64,000 nt of DNA from Amphritea japonica ATCC BAA-1530 (GTDB taxonomy: Bacteria; Pseudomonadota; Gammaproteobacteria; Pseudomonadales; Balneatricaceae): positions 372,001 to 436,000 of the forward strand of contig NZ_AP014545.1 in assembly GCF_016592435.1 (NCBI RefSeq). The letters are read 5' to 3'. The position numbers and the translations under genes were made by a program. Below, one piece after another: positions 26,187 through 36,630 of this stretch. The notes beneath the pieces were generated by a model. The model saw only the letters and a program-made list of their open reading frames with translations, did not search any database and was not told where the DNA came from. The first letter of the stretch is position 1. Every line of letters starts with the position of its first letter.

Positions 26187-28109
26187 ATGGGTAGAATTAT
26201 TGGTATTGACCTGGGTACGACTAACTCATGTGTCTCTGTACTGGATGGCGACAAGCCACGCGTTATTGAAAATGCTGAGGGTGATCGCACCACTCCTTCC
26301 ATCATCGCTTATGCTGATGACGGTGAGATCCTGGTTGGTCAGCCAGCTAAGCGTCAGGCGGTTACTAACCCGCACAACACTCTGTTTGCGATTAAGCGTC
26401 TGATCGGACGTCGTTTTAAAGATGATGTGGTCCAGAAAGATATCAAAATGGTGCCATACAAAATTATCGAAGCCGATAACGGCGATGCCTGGGTTCAGGT
26501 AAACGATAAGAAGATGGCGGCGCCACAGATCTCTGCTGAAATTCTGAAGAAGATGAAGAAAACAGCAGAAGACTACCTGGGTGAAGATGTTACTGAGGCT
26601 GTTATCACTGTGCCTGCTTACTTTAACGATTCTCAGCGTCAGGCAACAAAAGATGCAGGTCAGATTGCTGGCCTGACTGTTAAACGTATTATCAACGAGC
26701 CAACCGCTGCGGCACTGGCTTACGGTATGGATAAGTCTAAAGGCGATAAGACAATCGCTGTATACGACCTGGGTGGTGGTACGTTCGATATCTCTATCAT
26801 TGAGATTGCAGAAGTTGATGGCGAGCACCAGTTTGAAGTGCTGGCAACAAACGGCGACACATTCCTGGGTGGTGAAGACTTCGATCTACGTTTGATCGAG
26901 TATTTAGCGGCTGAATTTAAGAAAGAGTCCGGTATCGATCTGCATAATGATCCATTGGCTCTTCAGCGTTTGAAAGAAGGTGCTGAGAAAGCGAAGGTTG
27001 AGCTGTCTTCTACACAGACTACTGACGTAAACCTGCCATACATCACTGCTGATGCGACTGGTCCTAAGCACCTGAACGTTAAGATCAGCCGTGCCAAGCT
27101 GGAATCTCTGGTTGAAGATCTGGTTAAGCGTTCTCTGGACCCTTGCCGTATCGCGCTGAAAGATGCTGAGCTGTCTGTTTCTGAAATTGATGAAGTGATT
27201 TTGGTAGGCGGTCAGACCCGTATGCCTCTGGTTCAGTCCAGCGTTACTGAGTTCTTCGGTAAAGAAGCACGTAAAGATGTTAACCCGGACGAAGCGGTTG
27301 CTGTAGGTGCATCTATTCAGGGTGCGGTACTGGCTGGCGACGTTAAAGACGTATTGCTGCTGGACGTAACGCCTCTGAGCCTGGGTATCGAAACCATGGG
27401 TGGCGTTGCGACTCCGGTTATCGATAAGAACACGACTATCCCAACGAAGAAATCTCAGGTGTTCTCGACTGCAGATGATAACCAGACAGCGGTAACTATC
27501 CACGTTGTTCAGGGTGAGCGTAAGCAAGCATCAGGTAACAAGTCTCTGGGTCGTTTCGATCTGGCTGATATCCCACCTGCTCCGCGTGGCATGCCTCAGA
27601 TCGAAGTAACTTTCGATATCGATGCAAACGGTATCCTGCACGTTGGTGCGAAGGATAAAGCGACGGGTAAAGAACAGTCTATTATCATCAAAGCCTCTTC
27701 AGGCCTGAGTGATGAAGAAGTTGAACAGATGATTCAGGATGCTGAAGCGAACGCTGAAGCGGATAAGAAGTTTGAAGAGATCAGTCAGGCCCGTAACCAG
27801 GGTGACGCGATGATTCATTCGGCGAAGAAGACTCTGGAAGATGCTGGTGATAAGGCAACTGAAGAAGAGAAAACTGCGATCAACGCAGCGGTTGAAGAGC
27901 TGGAAGAAGTGCTGAAGGGCGATGATAAAGAAGCGATCGATACTAAGACCGCTGCCCTGACTGAAGCGATCTCTGGTCTGGCTCAGAAGATGTACGCAGA
28001 AGCGGCGCAAGCTGAAGGTGCCGAAGGCGCTGAACAAGCTGAAGCAGAGCCTGCAGATGATGCTGTTGATGCGGAATTTGAAGAAGTTAAAGACGACGAA
28101 AAGAAGTAA
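26187..28109 (+). CDS. dnaK: Molecular chaperone DnaK (Hsp70)
   Basis: 640 residues from ATG 26187, after GGGAGTG. The ATPase domain begins [20 protein letters not shown] and contains [15 protein letters not shown] and [14 protein letters not shown]. The substrate-binding domain has [14 protein letters not shown] and [15 protein letters not shown], and the tail is the acidic EEVKDDEKK. Works with DnaJ and GrpE in protein folding. Codon use is strongly biased, as for a highly expressed gene. Confidence 0.98.
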   Translation: MGRIIGIDLGTTNSCVSVLDGDKPRVIENAEGDRTTPSIIAYADDGEILVGQPAKRQAVTNPHNTLFAIKRLIGRRFKDDVVQKDIKMVPYKIIEADNGDAWVQVNDKKMAAPQISAEILKKMKKTAEDYLGEDVTEAVITVPAYFNDSQRQATKDAGQIAGLTVKRIINEPTAAALAYGMDKSKGDKTIAVYDLGGGTFDISIIEIAEVDGEHQFEVLATNGDTFLGGEDFDLRLIEYLAAEFKKESGIDLHNDPLALQRLKEGAEKAKVELSSTQTTDVNLPYITADATGPKHLNVKISRAKLESLVEDLVKRSLDPCRIALKDAELSVSEIDEVILVGGQTRMPLVQSSVTEFFGKEARKDVNPDEAVAVGASIQGAVLAGDVKDVLLLDVTPLSLGIETMGGVATPVIDKNTTIPTKKSQVFSTADDNQTAVTIHVVQGERKQASGNKSLGRFDLADIPPAPRGMPQIEVTFDIDANGILHVGAKDKATGKEQSIIIKASSGLSDEEVEQMIQDAEANAEADKKFEEISQARNQGDAMIHSAKKTLEDAGDKATEEEKTAINAAVEELEEVLKGDDKEAIDTKTAALTEAISGLAQKMYAEAAQAEGAEGAEQAEAEPADDAVDAEFEEVKDDEKK

Positions 28110-28136
28110 GTCGTTCATCGCTTTTTCAACGTTGTA

Positions 28137-28175
28137 AACGATAGCGCGGGCCGGTCCCGCGTTGTCGCGTTTTTA
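28137..28175 (+). terminator. Hairpin between dnaK and dnaJ
   Basis: CGCGGG (28145-28150) and CCCGCG (28156-28161) with a five-base loop, extended imperfectly outward and followed by TTTTTATT. It probably ends part of the dnaK transcripts and lowers dnaJ level. Confidence 0.55.
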
Positions 28176-28228
28176 TTGTCAGCTAATTTTTAGCAACAAA
28201 ACCAGCTAACCGGATTGCGAAACAGATT

Positions 28229-29362
28229 ATGTCGAAGAAAGATTTTTACGATGTGTTAGGCGTTTCAAGGGACGCGTCTGACCGGGATATCAAAAAGGCT
28301 TACCGCCGCATGGCGATGAAGTACCACCCGGACCGTAATCCTGATGATAAAGTGGCGGAAGATGCGTTTAAAGAAGTAAACGAAGCCTACGAAATTCTTT
28401 CTGATAACCAGAAAAAAGCGGCTTATGATCAGTATGGTCATGCAGGTGTTGATCAGAACGGTATGGGCGGAGGTCACGGTGGTGCCGGTGGCTTTGGGGA
28501 CATCTTCGGTGATGTCTTCGGCGATATCTTTGGTCAGCAGGGCCATGGCGGCGGTCGTCGTAGTCATGTGCAGCGCGGTGCGGATCTTCGTTATACGATG
28601 GATCTGAGTCTCGAAGAAGCGGTTCGGGGTTGTGAGAAAACGATCACTGTACCGACTCTGGTCGGCTGTGATGTTTGTGATGGTAGTGGTGCTAAGCCTG
28701 GTACCAGCGCTAAAACCTGTGGTACTTGTGGTGGTGTGGGCCAGGTTCGTATGCAACAGGGTTTCTTCTCTGTACAGCAAACTTGTCCAACCTGTCATGG
28801 TGAAGGTCAGGTTGTCTCTGATCCTTGTGGCAGCTGTCACGGCCAGGGTCGTAAGCAACAAACCAAGAAGTTGTCGGTTAAAATTCCTGCGGGTGTTGAT
28901 ACCGGTGATCGTATTCGTCTCTCTGGTGAAGGAGAAGCGGGCGGCCATGGTGGTCCATCCGGCGATCTTTTTGTTCAGGTGGATGTTCGTGATCACGCGA
29001 TTTTTGAGCGGGATGGTAAACACCTATACTGTGAAGTACCGATTAGCTTTATCGATGCGGCGTTAGGTGGTGAGCTTGAAGTTCCTACCCTTGAGTCGCG
29101 TGTTAAACTGAAGATTCCGGCAGAAACTCAGACGGGTAAGCTTTTCCGCCTGCGTGGTAAAGGTATCAAGCCGGTTCGTGGTGGTGCGGTAGGTGATCTG
29201 TTAGTTCGGGTTACTGTTGAGACGCCTGTGAACCTGAGCGGTAAACAGAAAGAGCTGCTGAGAGAGTTCCAGACGGCGATGGATGAACGTCAGAAACATC
29301 ACGCGCCTAAGAAACATGGTTTCTTCGATAGCGTTAAGAAATTTTTTGAGGATATGACCTGA
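28229..29362 (+). CDS. dnaJ: Chaperone protein DnaJ (Hsp40)
   Basis: 377 residues. The J domain carries [16 protein letters not shown] with the HPD motif. A Gly/Phe-rich region ([19 protein letters not shown]) follows, then four CxxCxGxG zinc-finger repeats ([42 protein letters not shown]) and the C-terminal client-binding domains. DnaJ stimulates the DnaK ATPase and delivers substrates. Confidence 0.98.
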   Translation: MSKKDFYDVLGVSRDASDRDIKKAYRRMAMKYHPDRNPDDKVAEDAFKEVNEAYEILSDNQKKAAYDQYGHAGVDQNGMGGGHGGAGGFGDIFGDVFGDIFGQQGHGGGRRSHVQRGADLRYTMDLSLEEAVRGCEKTITVPTLVGCDVCDGSGAKPGTSAKTCGTCGGVGQVRMQQGFFSVQQTCPTCHGEGQVVSDPCGSCHGQGRKQQTKKLSVKIPAGVDTGDRIRLSGEGEAGGHGGPSGDLFVQVDVRDHAIFERDGKHLYCEVPISFIDAALGGELEVPTLESRVKLKIPAETQTGKLFRLRGKGIKPVRGGAVGDLLVRVTVETPVNLSGKQKELLREFQTAMDERQKHHAPKKHGFFDSVKKFFEDMT

Positions 29363-29368
29363 TATCCC

Positions 29369-29392
29369 AAAGGGCTGCTTAGCAGCCCTTTT
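29369..29392 (+). terminator. Terminator after dnaJ
   Basis: AAAGGGCTGC and GCAGCCCTTTT arms with a TTA loop, directly after the dnaJ stop. Confidence 0.8.
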
Positions 29393-29410
29393 GACTTTTA
29401 GGAGTCTTGT

Positions 29411-30214
29411 ATGAGTGAATTTCCCACTCACCCAGAAGAGTTATGGCAGCTGATTCAACAGGAAGCTCAGGAAGAGATATCCCGCGAGCCTTTTCTGGCG
29501 AGCTTTCTGCATAGTACGATTATCCAGCATAAGAGTCTCTGTGAGGCTGTCAGTTACCTGCTGGCCAACAAGCTGTCTGATGAAGTGATGGCGGCGATTA
29601 CGCTGCGTGAGCTGATTGAAACGGCGTTGGGCGGTGATCCGGATATTCTTAAATGTATCTGCAAAGATATCAGTGCGGTACGCACCCGTGATCCGGCCGT
29701 CGCAACTTTTACCACAGTATTGCTTTATCTGAAGGGCTTTCATGCCTTGCAGGCGTATCGAATTGCTCACTGGATGTGGCAGCAGGGACGTCAGTCGATG
29801 GCGCTCTATCTGCAAAGTCGCGTCAGTGAAGTGTTCCAGGTTGATATTCATCCAGCGGCAAAAATTGGCTGTGGAGTGATGTTTGATCATGCAACCGGCA
29901 TCGTTGTTGGTGAAACCTGTGTGATCGAAAATGATGTTTCTATCCTTCAGTCGGTCACGTTAGGTGGCACGGGTAAGGAGTGTGGTGATCGCCATCCGAA
30001 GATTCGTGAAGGCGTGATGATCGCAGCAGGCGCTAAAATATTCGGAAATATCGAAGTGGGTGCCGGTGCGAAAATCGGAGGTGGCTCTGTGGTGTTGGAA
30101 GATGTTCCGCCCCATACCACCGTGGTAGGCGTGCCAGCTAAAATTGTTGGTCGTCCGGAATGCGAAATGCCTGCATTCGATATGGACCAGAGCGTTAGTT
30201 TAAAGACAAAATAA
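29411..30214 (+). CDS. cysE: Serine O-acetyltransferase
   Basis: 267 residues; makes O-acetylserine from serine and acetyl-CoA, the first step of cysteine synthesis. The N-terminal helical domain (LWQLIQQEAQEEISREPFLA) is followed by the left-handed beta-helix of hexapeptide repeats: VDIHPAAKIGCGVMFDHATG, IVVGETCVIENDVSILQSVT, and VPPHTTVVGVPAKIVG. The catalytic His is in FDHATG. It lies between dnaJ and dapB, a place where many relatives have no gene. Confidence 0.93.
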   Translation: MSEFPTHPEELWQLIQQEAQEEISREPFLASFLHSTIIQHKSLCEAVSYLLANKLSDEVMAAITLRELIETALGGDPDILKCICKDISAVRTRDPAVATFTTVLLYLKGFHALQAYRIAHWMWQQGRQSMALYLQSRVSEVFQVDIHPAAKIGCGVMFDHATGIVVGETCVIENDVSILQSVTLGGTGKECGDRHPKIREGVMIAAGAKIFGNIEVGAGAKIGGGSVVLEDVPPHTTVVGVPAKIVGRPECEMPAFDMDQSVSLKTK

Positions 30215-30263
30215 GATTCAGGCACAGAGCAGACTTTAGCGGTTCTGGAGCAGATAGGAATAG

Positions 30264-31073
<810 letters not shown>

Positions 31074-31097
31074 CTCAGGCCACGGCAGACTCTTTTG

Positions 31098-31120
31098 AAA
31101 CCGCCGCTGGCGGTTTTTTT
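31098..31120 (+). terminator. Terminator after dapB
   Basis: AAACCGCC-GCT-GGCGGTTTTTTT, a short perfect hairpin with a seven-T tail. Confidence 0.88.
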
Positions 31121-31240
31121 ATGTCTGTTTACAGGCTCGATTGAAAAATATCCCATAATGGGACTATGTTCGACTCCCATTTAATGGTTTTTCATCTATA
31201 TTCAATGGGATAACAGTGAATGGCTTATGGAGTATACGGA

Positions 31241-31630
31241 ATGTCTGCCAAAAAATTTCAGACCCTGACAGAGATGGGTTTTGATGACCCATATGAAATT
31301 GAGAAATTTACGACCCGCACAGAAAACGATGTTGATGTGTTGAAAGTCTATCTGCACCGCCATCAGGGCGAGTGGATGGCCAAGAGCAAGAAGTTCAAGT
31401 TTAAGCGCAAGCACACCAATGTATCAGTGGAAGGTGGTTTAGTACCTTATCGAGCCAGTACTGAGCCTTCGCCATATTACTTGCGAGCGCTAGCTGAGCT
31501 GGAGAAGCTGGTTTGTGAAGAGAAGCTAGTGAAAGACAAGAAAGAACATTTGCTGGATGAACTGGAGCATCTTGAGAAGGTTGTGACGCGAAAGGTGGAA
31601 GATCTGCGTCGGCAGATTGAAGAGCTGTAA
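31241..31630 (+). CDS. DUF3461 family protein (YaeH-like)
   Basis: 129 residues from ATG 31241 (TATGGAGTATACGGA upstream); ATG 31220 is a possible earlier start. The sequence FQTLTEMGFDDPYEIEKFTT, then DVLKVYLHRHQGEWMAKSKK and the C-terminal coiled coil LDELEHLEKVVTRKVEDLRR follow the E. coli YaeH pattern. Function unknown in the family. Single gene between two terminators. Confidence 0.85.
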   Translation: MSAKKFQTLTEMGFDDPYEIEKFTTRTENDVDVLKVYLHRHQGEWMAKSKKFKFKRKHTNVSVEGGLVPYRASTEPSPYYLRALAELEKLVCEEKLVKDKKEHLLDELEHLEKVVTRKVEDLRRQIEEL

Positions 31631-31650
31631 GCAGAATCAGGGTTTGAGAT

Positions 31651-31684
31651 AAACGGTCGGTGAGCAATCATCGGCCGTTTTTTT
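31651..31684 (+). terminator. Terminator after the DUF3461 gene
   Basis: AAACGG...CCGTTTTTTT stem with an imperfect inner part, ending 13 bases before the start codon of the next gene. It therefore lies within that gene's upstream region. Confidence 0.7.
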
Positions 31685-31697
31685 GTTGGAGAATGAG

Positions 31698-32009
31698 ATG
31701 TATAAGTTGGCATTTTTTGTTCCTGAAGCCAATCTGGAGTTCGTTAAGCAAGCGGTCTTTGCAGCGGGTGCCGGGAGAATAGGCGACTACGATTGCTGTT
31801 GCTGGCAGGTTAAAGGGACCGGTCAGTTTCGGCCATTAGTGGGCAGTAATCCCCATATTGGCCAGCGAGAAAAGTTAGAGAAGGTAGAAGAGTGGAGGGT
31901 TGAGATGGTTTGTGAAGATGCTCTCATACAGTCAGCAATTGTTGCTTTAAAACAGGCTCATCCCTACGAAGAGGTTGCGTATGACGTCTGGCTGTTGGCT
32001 GATATTTGA
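31698..32009 (+). CDS. YqfO/NIF3-like small domain protein
   Basis: 103 residues from ATG 31698, preceded by TTGGAGAATGAG. MYKLAFFVPEANLEFVKQAV, GAGRIGDYDCCCWQVKGTGQ and HPYEEVAYDVWLL match the ferredoxin-like (CutA/PII-type) domain that is inserted in NIF3/YqfO proteins and also occurs alone. The flanking NIF3 metal-binding parts are absent, so it is the stand-alone form. Its role is unknown. About 285 bases to the next gene hold no gene that I can see. Confidence 0.8.
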   Translation: MYKLAFFVPEANLEFVKQAVFAAGAGRIGDYDCCCWQVKGTGQFRPLVGSNPHIGQREKLEKVEEWRVEMVCEDALIQSAIVALKQAHPYEEVAYDVWLLADI

Positions 32010-32240
32010 GCGTGTTTATAACGATTTGTGGTTATGAACATTTTCTGTGTGTAACCCTGTAGATTAAATCTGGGTAACCTTTGTGTTTGTTTGTTAACTA
32101 GTTGATTTTTATTATTAAAATTGTAGAGTGTTAATTCTGATCAGCTTGTTAGTGGGCTGATTTTTTTTCGTTGAAACGAGTCACAAAATCTGTGGATAGG
32201 GCTGTGGATTAAGTTTGGGTATCACTGGGGTAAGAAGAGA

Positions 32241-32263
32241 GAAGCCCGTGGTGACTGGGCTTC
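32241..32263 (-). terminator. Terminator of marC-family gene
   Basis: GAAGCCC and GGGCTTC arms with a nine-base loop; on the minus strand followed by TCTCTTCTTA, a T-rich but interrupted tail. Confidence 0.55.
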
Positions 32264-32294
32264 GGGTAGGCGGCTGCTGTTGCTGCAATATTGC

Positions 32295-32903
32295 TCAGTA
32301 ATTGATGCCTGCCATAAAGCCAGTAATACCAGTAAGAACAATTTGTGATGCCATTGCGGCAAGAATCAGTCCCGTAATTTTACTGAGAATATTTAATCCT
32401 GTGTTTCCAAGCAGGCGTTCCAGTCGTGTGGCGGCATGCAGCAGAATCAGTAAGCATAAAAGTGCCAGGAACATTCCCCCCAGACCGAATACCATATCAA
32501 TGCCATTAAGTTCAGAACCGTAAACAAGAATTGCACCGATGGTTGCGGGGCCAATGATAGTTGGGATAGCCAGGGGCACGACCGACGCGTCTTCCCGTGC
32601 GCCTTCAGGTACCTGAGCATTACTGCGAACCCCTTCTTTAACCAGACTGATGGCGGAGAGGAAAAGCAGTATGCCCGCGCCGATACGGAATGAATCAATG
32701 GTGATGCCGAGTAGTTCGAATAACGGTGTGCCAAAGAAAAATAGAATCAGGGCTGCACAGGCGGCAGCAAGCACCGCTTTGTTCGCCGTGCTACGGCGTT
32801 CTGCAGGAGTATCGCTGCGGGTAAGAGCAAGGAACATCGACACCACAAAAAAGGGTGCAAACAGGATAAAAAATTTAACCCAGGTCGTAATTAACAAAGT
32901 CAT
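32295..32903 (-). CDS. MarC family integral membrane protein
   Basis: 202 residues, six membrane segments. FFILFAPFFVVSMFLALTRS and VVPLAIPTIIGPATIGAILV are the two repeated family motifs. The family was once linked to multiple antibiotic resistance in E. coli, but that link was withdrawn; function is unknown. It lies downstream of the small YqaE gene and a terminator on the same strand. Confidence 0.88.
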   Translation of the reverse strand: MTLLITTWVKFFILFAPFFVVSMFLALTRSDTPAERRSTANKAVLAAACAALILFFFGTPLFELLGITIDSFRIGAGILLFLSAISLVKEGVRSNAQVPEGAREDASVVPLAIPTIIGPATIGAILVYGSELNGIDMVFGLGGMFLALLCLLILLHAATRLERLLGNTGLNILSKITGLILAAMASQIVLTGITGFMAGINY

Positions 32904-32942
32904 AGTGGTTCTCTAAATGGACGCCGGATAGACGTAGTAAAC

Positions 32943-32969
32943 AAAAAAGCGGCCTTGTGGGCCGCTTTT
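32943..32969 (-). terminator. Terminator of the YqaE gene
   Basis: AAAAGCGGCC and GGCCGCTTTT arms around five bases; on the minus strand followed by TTTTTTGT. It lies between yqaE and the marC-like gene. Confidence 0.8.
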
Positions 32970-33025
32970 CACGTTTCAAGAGTATCTATTTTAACTTAGC
33001 TGAATAGATGCTTACTCTATAAATA

Positions 33026-33187
33026 TTATTTTAGCGCAAGCCAAAGCGCATGGATAATCCCTGGAATGTAGAAGAACAGGCAGAGCACAATATTGATAAT
33101 CAGCTGCAAGCCTGCACCTGCTTTCATAAAGACGGCAATCGGTGGTAGCAAGATGGCGAGAATGATTAAAATGAGCTTGTTATCCAT
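33026..33187 (-). CDS. YqaE/Pmp3 family membrane protein (53 aa)
   Basis: A 53-residue ORF from ATG 33187 to TAA 33026, preceded by GGAAACAACC. It has the two membrane segments and the signature of the Pmp3/UPF0057 family: LIIILAILLPPIAVFMKAG, then LQLIINIVLCLFFYIPGIIH and ALWLALK. Members are small stress-induced membrane proteins; yeast Pmp3 affects membrane potential and salt tolerance. It lies 15 bases after the NUDIX gene on the same strand and is probably co-transcribed with it. Confidence 0.93.
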   Translation of the reverse strand: MDNKLILIILAILLPPIAVFMKAGAGLQLIINIVLCLFFYIPGIIHALWLALK

Positions 33188-33202
33188 GAGGTTGTTTCCT
33201 TT

Positions 33203-33772
33203 TTAAATAGACTGAATCGATTTATCCACATATTGCCCGGCTGGCGTTTCAAGATCAACGTGACGCATTGGAAATTTACCCTCTTTCCTATCTTCAAAAT
33301 AGAATTTCAGGGCATTTCTAATGGTTTGAAAGGCCAGTTCTTTCCAGGGGATATCCTCTTCAGAAAAAAGCTGCACGTCTTCTGTTTCATCACCTGCCGA
33401 GAAATTCAGATCATCAAGCTGTGCCAGATAGATCAGCTGTACCTGACTCACCGGAACCAGCGACGTTATAGTGTAGAGCTGGAGGTTACTCACCCGTGCA
33501 TTGGCTTCTTCCAGAGTTTCTCTGGTTGCTGCATTGCGGGTTGATTCGCCGTTTTCCATAAATCCGGCGGGCAGTGTCCAGTAGCCGTTACGCGGTTCAA
33601 TCGCACGCTTACATAACAGTACTTTATCTTCATATACGGGCAAACAACCGGCAATGACTTTAGGGTTAATATAGTGAATAACACCGCAACTATTACAGAT
33701 ATGGCGGGGGCGGGTATCGTCTTCTGGTATGTCGAATCGAACAGTTGATCCGCACTGACTACAGAAATTCAT
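33203..33772 (-). CDS. NUDIX hydrolase with N-terminal zinc ribbon
   Basis: 189 residues. The start FCSQCGSTVRF and HICNSCGVIHY supplies a CxxC...CxxC zinc ribbon. The NUDIX box is GFMENGESTRNAATRETLEE plus ANA. The zinc ribbon and NPKVIAGCLPVYEDKVLLCKRAIEP resemble NudC-type NADH pyrophosphatases and ADP-ribose hydrolases, but the protein is shorter than NudC and lacks its N-terminal domain. Substrate is not known. Confidence 0.88.
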   Translation of the reverse strand: MNFCSQCGSTVRFDIPEDDTRPRHICNSCGVIHYINPKVIAGCLPVYEDKVLLCKRAIEPRNGYWTLPAGFMENGESTRNAATRETLEEANARVSNLQLYTITSLVPVSQVQLIYLAQLDDLNFSAGDETEDVQLFSEEDIPWKELAFQTIRNALKFYFEDRKEGKFPMRHVDLETPAGQYVDKSIQSI

Positions 33773-33842
33773 CTAATGTCCTTCAGGTATCTGCTAATAA
33801 TCACTGTTAAAAAGATCGCCCGAATAGTGGGCAGATGAGTTA

Positions 33843-33866
33843 TTACAGTGTTCTACTTAACTGTAA
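33843..33866. promoter_or_regulatory. Inverted repeat upstream of the TonB operon
   Basis: TTACAGT (33843-33849) and ACTGTAA (33860-33866) are perfect arms separated by 10 bases. The repeat lies between the divergent NUDIX gene and the TonB operon, about 190 bases before the first start codon. It may be an operator; no known regulator is assigned. Confidence 0.35.
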
Positions 33867-34058
33867 AGCAAAAGCCCCTACAAGCTCAATTAATCGCTTG
33901 GTTAATACCGATGTAACATCTTAGCGGTCTGTGCCTGAAAGGTGTTCCGGCAACTTATATAGCGTGCGTCTAATTGTCTCATGCGTCATTTGGTCACATC
34001 CCCGACGCTTTAAGTCTCGTTACTATCAGCGGCTTTAAATGAACGGAATTCAGGCGTT

Positions 34059-34850
34059 ATGCGCAATCTTATTTTATTCCTCTGGCTGCTGACAGGGCAG
34101 GTCCAGGCGGATCTCCACTGGCAGCCCTCGACGGGTGAAACAAAAGGTCATCAGGGGGCAAAAGCTCATGTTTTTAAGCTTGTTGACAGACTATCCGGTA
34201 CAAACTCTTCCGTTGAATTAATACATTCAGATCTGGAACGCTCTGTTTTGTTTTCGGGCTCAGAGCTATTTCGCATTAACAGTACCGGGAAAAATAATTA
34301 TCACGCGTTGATTGCCCATGAGAATGGAAATAAGTATCGGCGAATGGCGGTGCGCTACCTGTATCTGAATGGTAAGCCTGTGGACTACTCTCCCTCTGAT
34401 CTGCTTGCAGTTGGACTAGGGGCTTTTGAAATTATCCCGGATCCGTTGCCCCGGGAGCACTGGCGTTATACCAGCGGGAAAAATTACTCGTTTCTATTGA
34501 AGTTTGAAGGTGAATTACTAACCGATCAACCGGTATTAGTGATGACTGAGTTCGGTGCCAGTGAGATTTTACACAGTGATGCGACCGGGAGGCTTGAAAT
34601 TGCCATTCCGAATGACTTTCCCGATGTGAAACCTGGCAAACGTGCGAACCCACCGGGAGAGCTACGGCTATTCAGCGAGTTAACGCGGGAGGGTATTGAG
34701 TATCAGACCAGTCTGAGTGCTGAGTATCGAGTCAGTAGCGAGAGCTGGCAGAGTGTCAGCTTAGGTTCGGGTGTTGCTCTGGGAGGGCTGGTATTCGGTT
34801 TCTGGTTAAACCGCCGCCTTCCTGTCCATAGTCGGAGGAAAACGAAGTGA
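34059..34850 (+). CDS. Periplasmic protein with C-terminal anchor, first gene of TonB operon
   Basis: 263 residues. A signal peptide (ILFLWLLTGQVQA) exports a beta-rich domain of about 200 residues, followed by one C-terminal membrane segment (SLGSGVALGGLVFGFWLNRR). The part VLVMTEFGASEILHSDATGR and LEIAIPNDFPDVKPG resembles the DUF4198-type domains of metal-uptake accessory proteins, but I am not certain of the family. The next gene starts with GTG overlapping its stop. By position it probably binds or presents the substrate in the periplasm for the TonB-linked system. Confidence 0.65.
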   Translation: MRNLILFLWLLTGQVQADLHWQPSTGETKGHQGAKAHVFKLVDRLSGTNSSVELIHSDLERSVLFSGSELFRINSTGKNNYHALIAHENGNKYRRMAVRYLYLNGKPVDYSPSDLLAVGLGAFEIIPDPLPREHWRYTSGKNYSFLLKFEGELLTDQPVLVMTEFGASEILHSDATGRLEIAIPNDFPDVKPGKRANPPGELRLFSELTREGIEYQTSLSAEYRVSSESWQSVSLGSGVALGGLVFGFWLNRRLPVHSRRKTK

Positions 34851-35890
34851 CTTTCAATTTGACCATCGTTCGGCGCTTTGTTCAGTTATGCATGTTTGTA
34901 TTTCTGGTGTACGGATCAGTCGTTGTGGGCTTCTATGCCGCGGATAAAATTTCGGGGGCGCTACCCTCTTTGAGTTGTGCCTATGACGGTATGAATGCGG
35001 ACTATTGTGCGTTGATTCCGCTGCAGCATCAGATTCATCATCGTCTTGGCGCAGCGGCAGATGCAGGCAACTGGTTTATGTTTTTTATGCCGTTTCTGAC
35101 AACAGTGGCCACCTTTCTGTTGATGTTCGTGTTTTTAAATAAGGCGTTCTGCGGCTGGGTTTGCCCACTGGGTTTTTTTCAAGAGGTGATGCAGTTAATA
35201 GGTCAGAAGCTCGGTTTGCGCCGGGTGGATAGCCTTAGCCACGGTGCGGTCGATAAAATCAGGCCGGTTAAATGGCTGATGCTGGCTATTCTGGTATTTG
35301 GGTTGCCTGCCCTGACGAGCCTGGGATTCCTGAGTGATGAGTGGGGTGATCCGTTCTGTCAGATCTGCCCCAGCCGGATATTAACAACACTGTTCACCGG
35401 CTCGAATGAACAGCTGTTTGTTGATACCTCAAGTTCCAGTTATATGGCGCTTTCAGTGACCGGTGATTTTCTGTTTGGCCTGATAGTGGCAATGTCGATG
35501 ACACTCAGGCAACCGTTCTGTCGAATTTGCCCGATGCTGGCCTTGCATGCGGTTTTCAGAAAGTTAGGTTTTACCCGGCTGGTCAAACAGGGATCCGCTC
35601 GCTGTGATAAGTGCGGTCTTTGCGCTGAGGCCTGTCCGATGGATATCCGTGAGTTGCAGACTGAACTTAATGGGGTTGCGAAGGCGACCGATATCACTTT
35701 GCCAGATTGCACCCTGTGTGGCCGTTGTGTTGAGTTTTGTCCGGATACGGATGTTTTGCAGCTGCGTTATCTCAGTGTGCCTGTTTTTAGTTCCAGTCCG
35801 GCTTATTTCAAGCAACGGAAGAAAGCACAAACAGGCTGGGATAAAGTGAAACTGGTCGATTTTAACCGGCAGGAAAAAGATAAGGTATGA
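34847..35890 (+). CDS. Polyferredoxin membrane protein, NapH/CcoG-like
   Basis: 347 residues with about four to five membrane helices. It has CGWVCPLGFFQ after TM2, two CxxCP motifs (CQICPSR, CRICPML) and two cytoplasmic 4Fe-4S ferredoxin motifs: CDKCGLCAEACPMD and CTLCGRCVEFCPD. Relatives NapH, NosR and CcoG pass electrons between quinol, ferredoxin or copper centres in the membrane and periplasmic partners. GTG 34847 overlaps the previous stop. It is unusual to find this family inside an exbB-exbD-tonB operon; it suggests that the imported compound or its periplasmic binding partner is reduced. Confidence 0.8.
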   Translation: MTFNLTIVRRFVQLCMFVFLVYGSVVVGFYAADKISGALPSLSCAYDGMNADYCALIPLQHQIHHRLGAAADAGNWFMFFMPFLTTVATFLLMFVFLNKAFCGWVCPLGFFQEVMQLIGQKLGLRRVDSLSHGAVDKIRPVKWLMLAILVFGLPALTSLGFLSDEWGDPFCQICPSRILTTLFTGSNEQLFVDTSSSSYMALSVTGDFLFGLIVAMSMTLRQPFCRICPMLALHAVFRKLGFTRLVKQGSARCDKCGLCAEACPMDIRELQTELNGVAKATDITLPDCTLCGRCVEFCPDTDVLQLRYLSVPVFSSSPAYFKQRKKAQTGWDKVKLVDFNRQEKDKV

Positions 35891-36630
35891 CGCCTGAATT
35901 ACTGGAGCTGGAACTGCTTGCTGCGATTTTTACTGCTTTTGTGATAGGTCTGAGTTTTGGTAGCGGACCGTGCAACCTTAGTTGTCTTCCCTACCTGGGA
36001 CCAGTTTTACTTGGGCCGGCTGCGCGCCAGCCCTTTCACCTGGTGCTGCTTCCGTTTATGACAGGCAGGCTTTCCGGTTATCTGATCCTGGGCACGATCG
36101 CAGCGAGTACCGGTAGTCTTTTACAAAACTACCTGAATCATCCTTCGTTGCCCTGGGCTATCGCACTGGTGACTTTCTGGCTAGCGTTGCGGATGTTGCT
36201 TCAGAGCCGGAATAAAGCTTGCGCAACAGCGTTATCTCAACATTCAGAACCCCGAAAGGCGGTGTCGGTTTCCGGCAGTGTCCAGTTAATTGCGACGGAT
36301 GCGGCTGACAATGAAAAGTCCCCTGAAAAAAACAGGATCCAGTTGGCGCTGTTGGGTTTTTCACTGGCACTAAACCCCTGTGTGCCTCTGCTTGGGTTGT
36401 TGGCGGCAGCTGCGCAAAGCGCTGACCCGATATGGGGTGCTTCGGTTGCGCTGAGTTTTGGTTTAGGCGCGATTGTAATACCCACTCTACTGGTGCGATA
36501 TGGTTTTGCTCTGCTGGGGCAGGAATTACAGAAACAGCTAGGAAAGTGGCAACAGGGGCTGACCCGGGCTGGCGCGTTAATGTTGATGTTAGTAGCGGTT
36601 AATACCGCACTCAGAGGAGTGTTTGTATGA
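35887..36630 (+). CDS. CcdA/DsbD-like membrane protein
   Basis: 247 residues, about six membrane segments. The first segment has GSGPCNLSCLPYLGP and a later one LALNPCVPLLGLLAAAA. Cysteine plus proline at these two places is the arrangement of the DsbD/CcdA redox domain, which carries reducing equivalents across the membrane with one Cys in each half; the family is often labelled TauE/SafE-like or biogenesis protein. The middle loop (residues about 105-140) is long and polar. ATG overlaps the polyferredoxin stop (ATGA). Together with that gene it points to electron export to the periplasm. Confidence 0.7.
   Translation: MTPELLELELLAAIFTAFVIGLSFGSGPCNLSCLPYLGPVLLGPAARQPFHLVLLPFMTGRLSGYLILGTIAASTGSLLQNYLNHPSLPWAIALVTFWLALRMLLQSRNKACATALSQHSEPRKAVSVSGSVQLIATDAADNEKSPEKNRIQLALLGFSLALNPCVPLLGLLAAAAQSADPIWGASVALSFGLGAIVIPTLLVRYGFALLGQELQKQLGKWQQGLTRAGALMLMLVAVNTALRGVFV

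Noticed and set aside
26226-26828. 200-codon minus-strand ORF
   Set aside because: Antisense shadow of dnaK; no start signal or domain. The same holds for 26904-27527, 28265-29023 and 51251-51985 over dnaK, dnaJ and hom.
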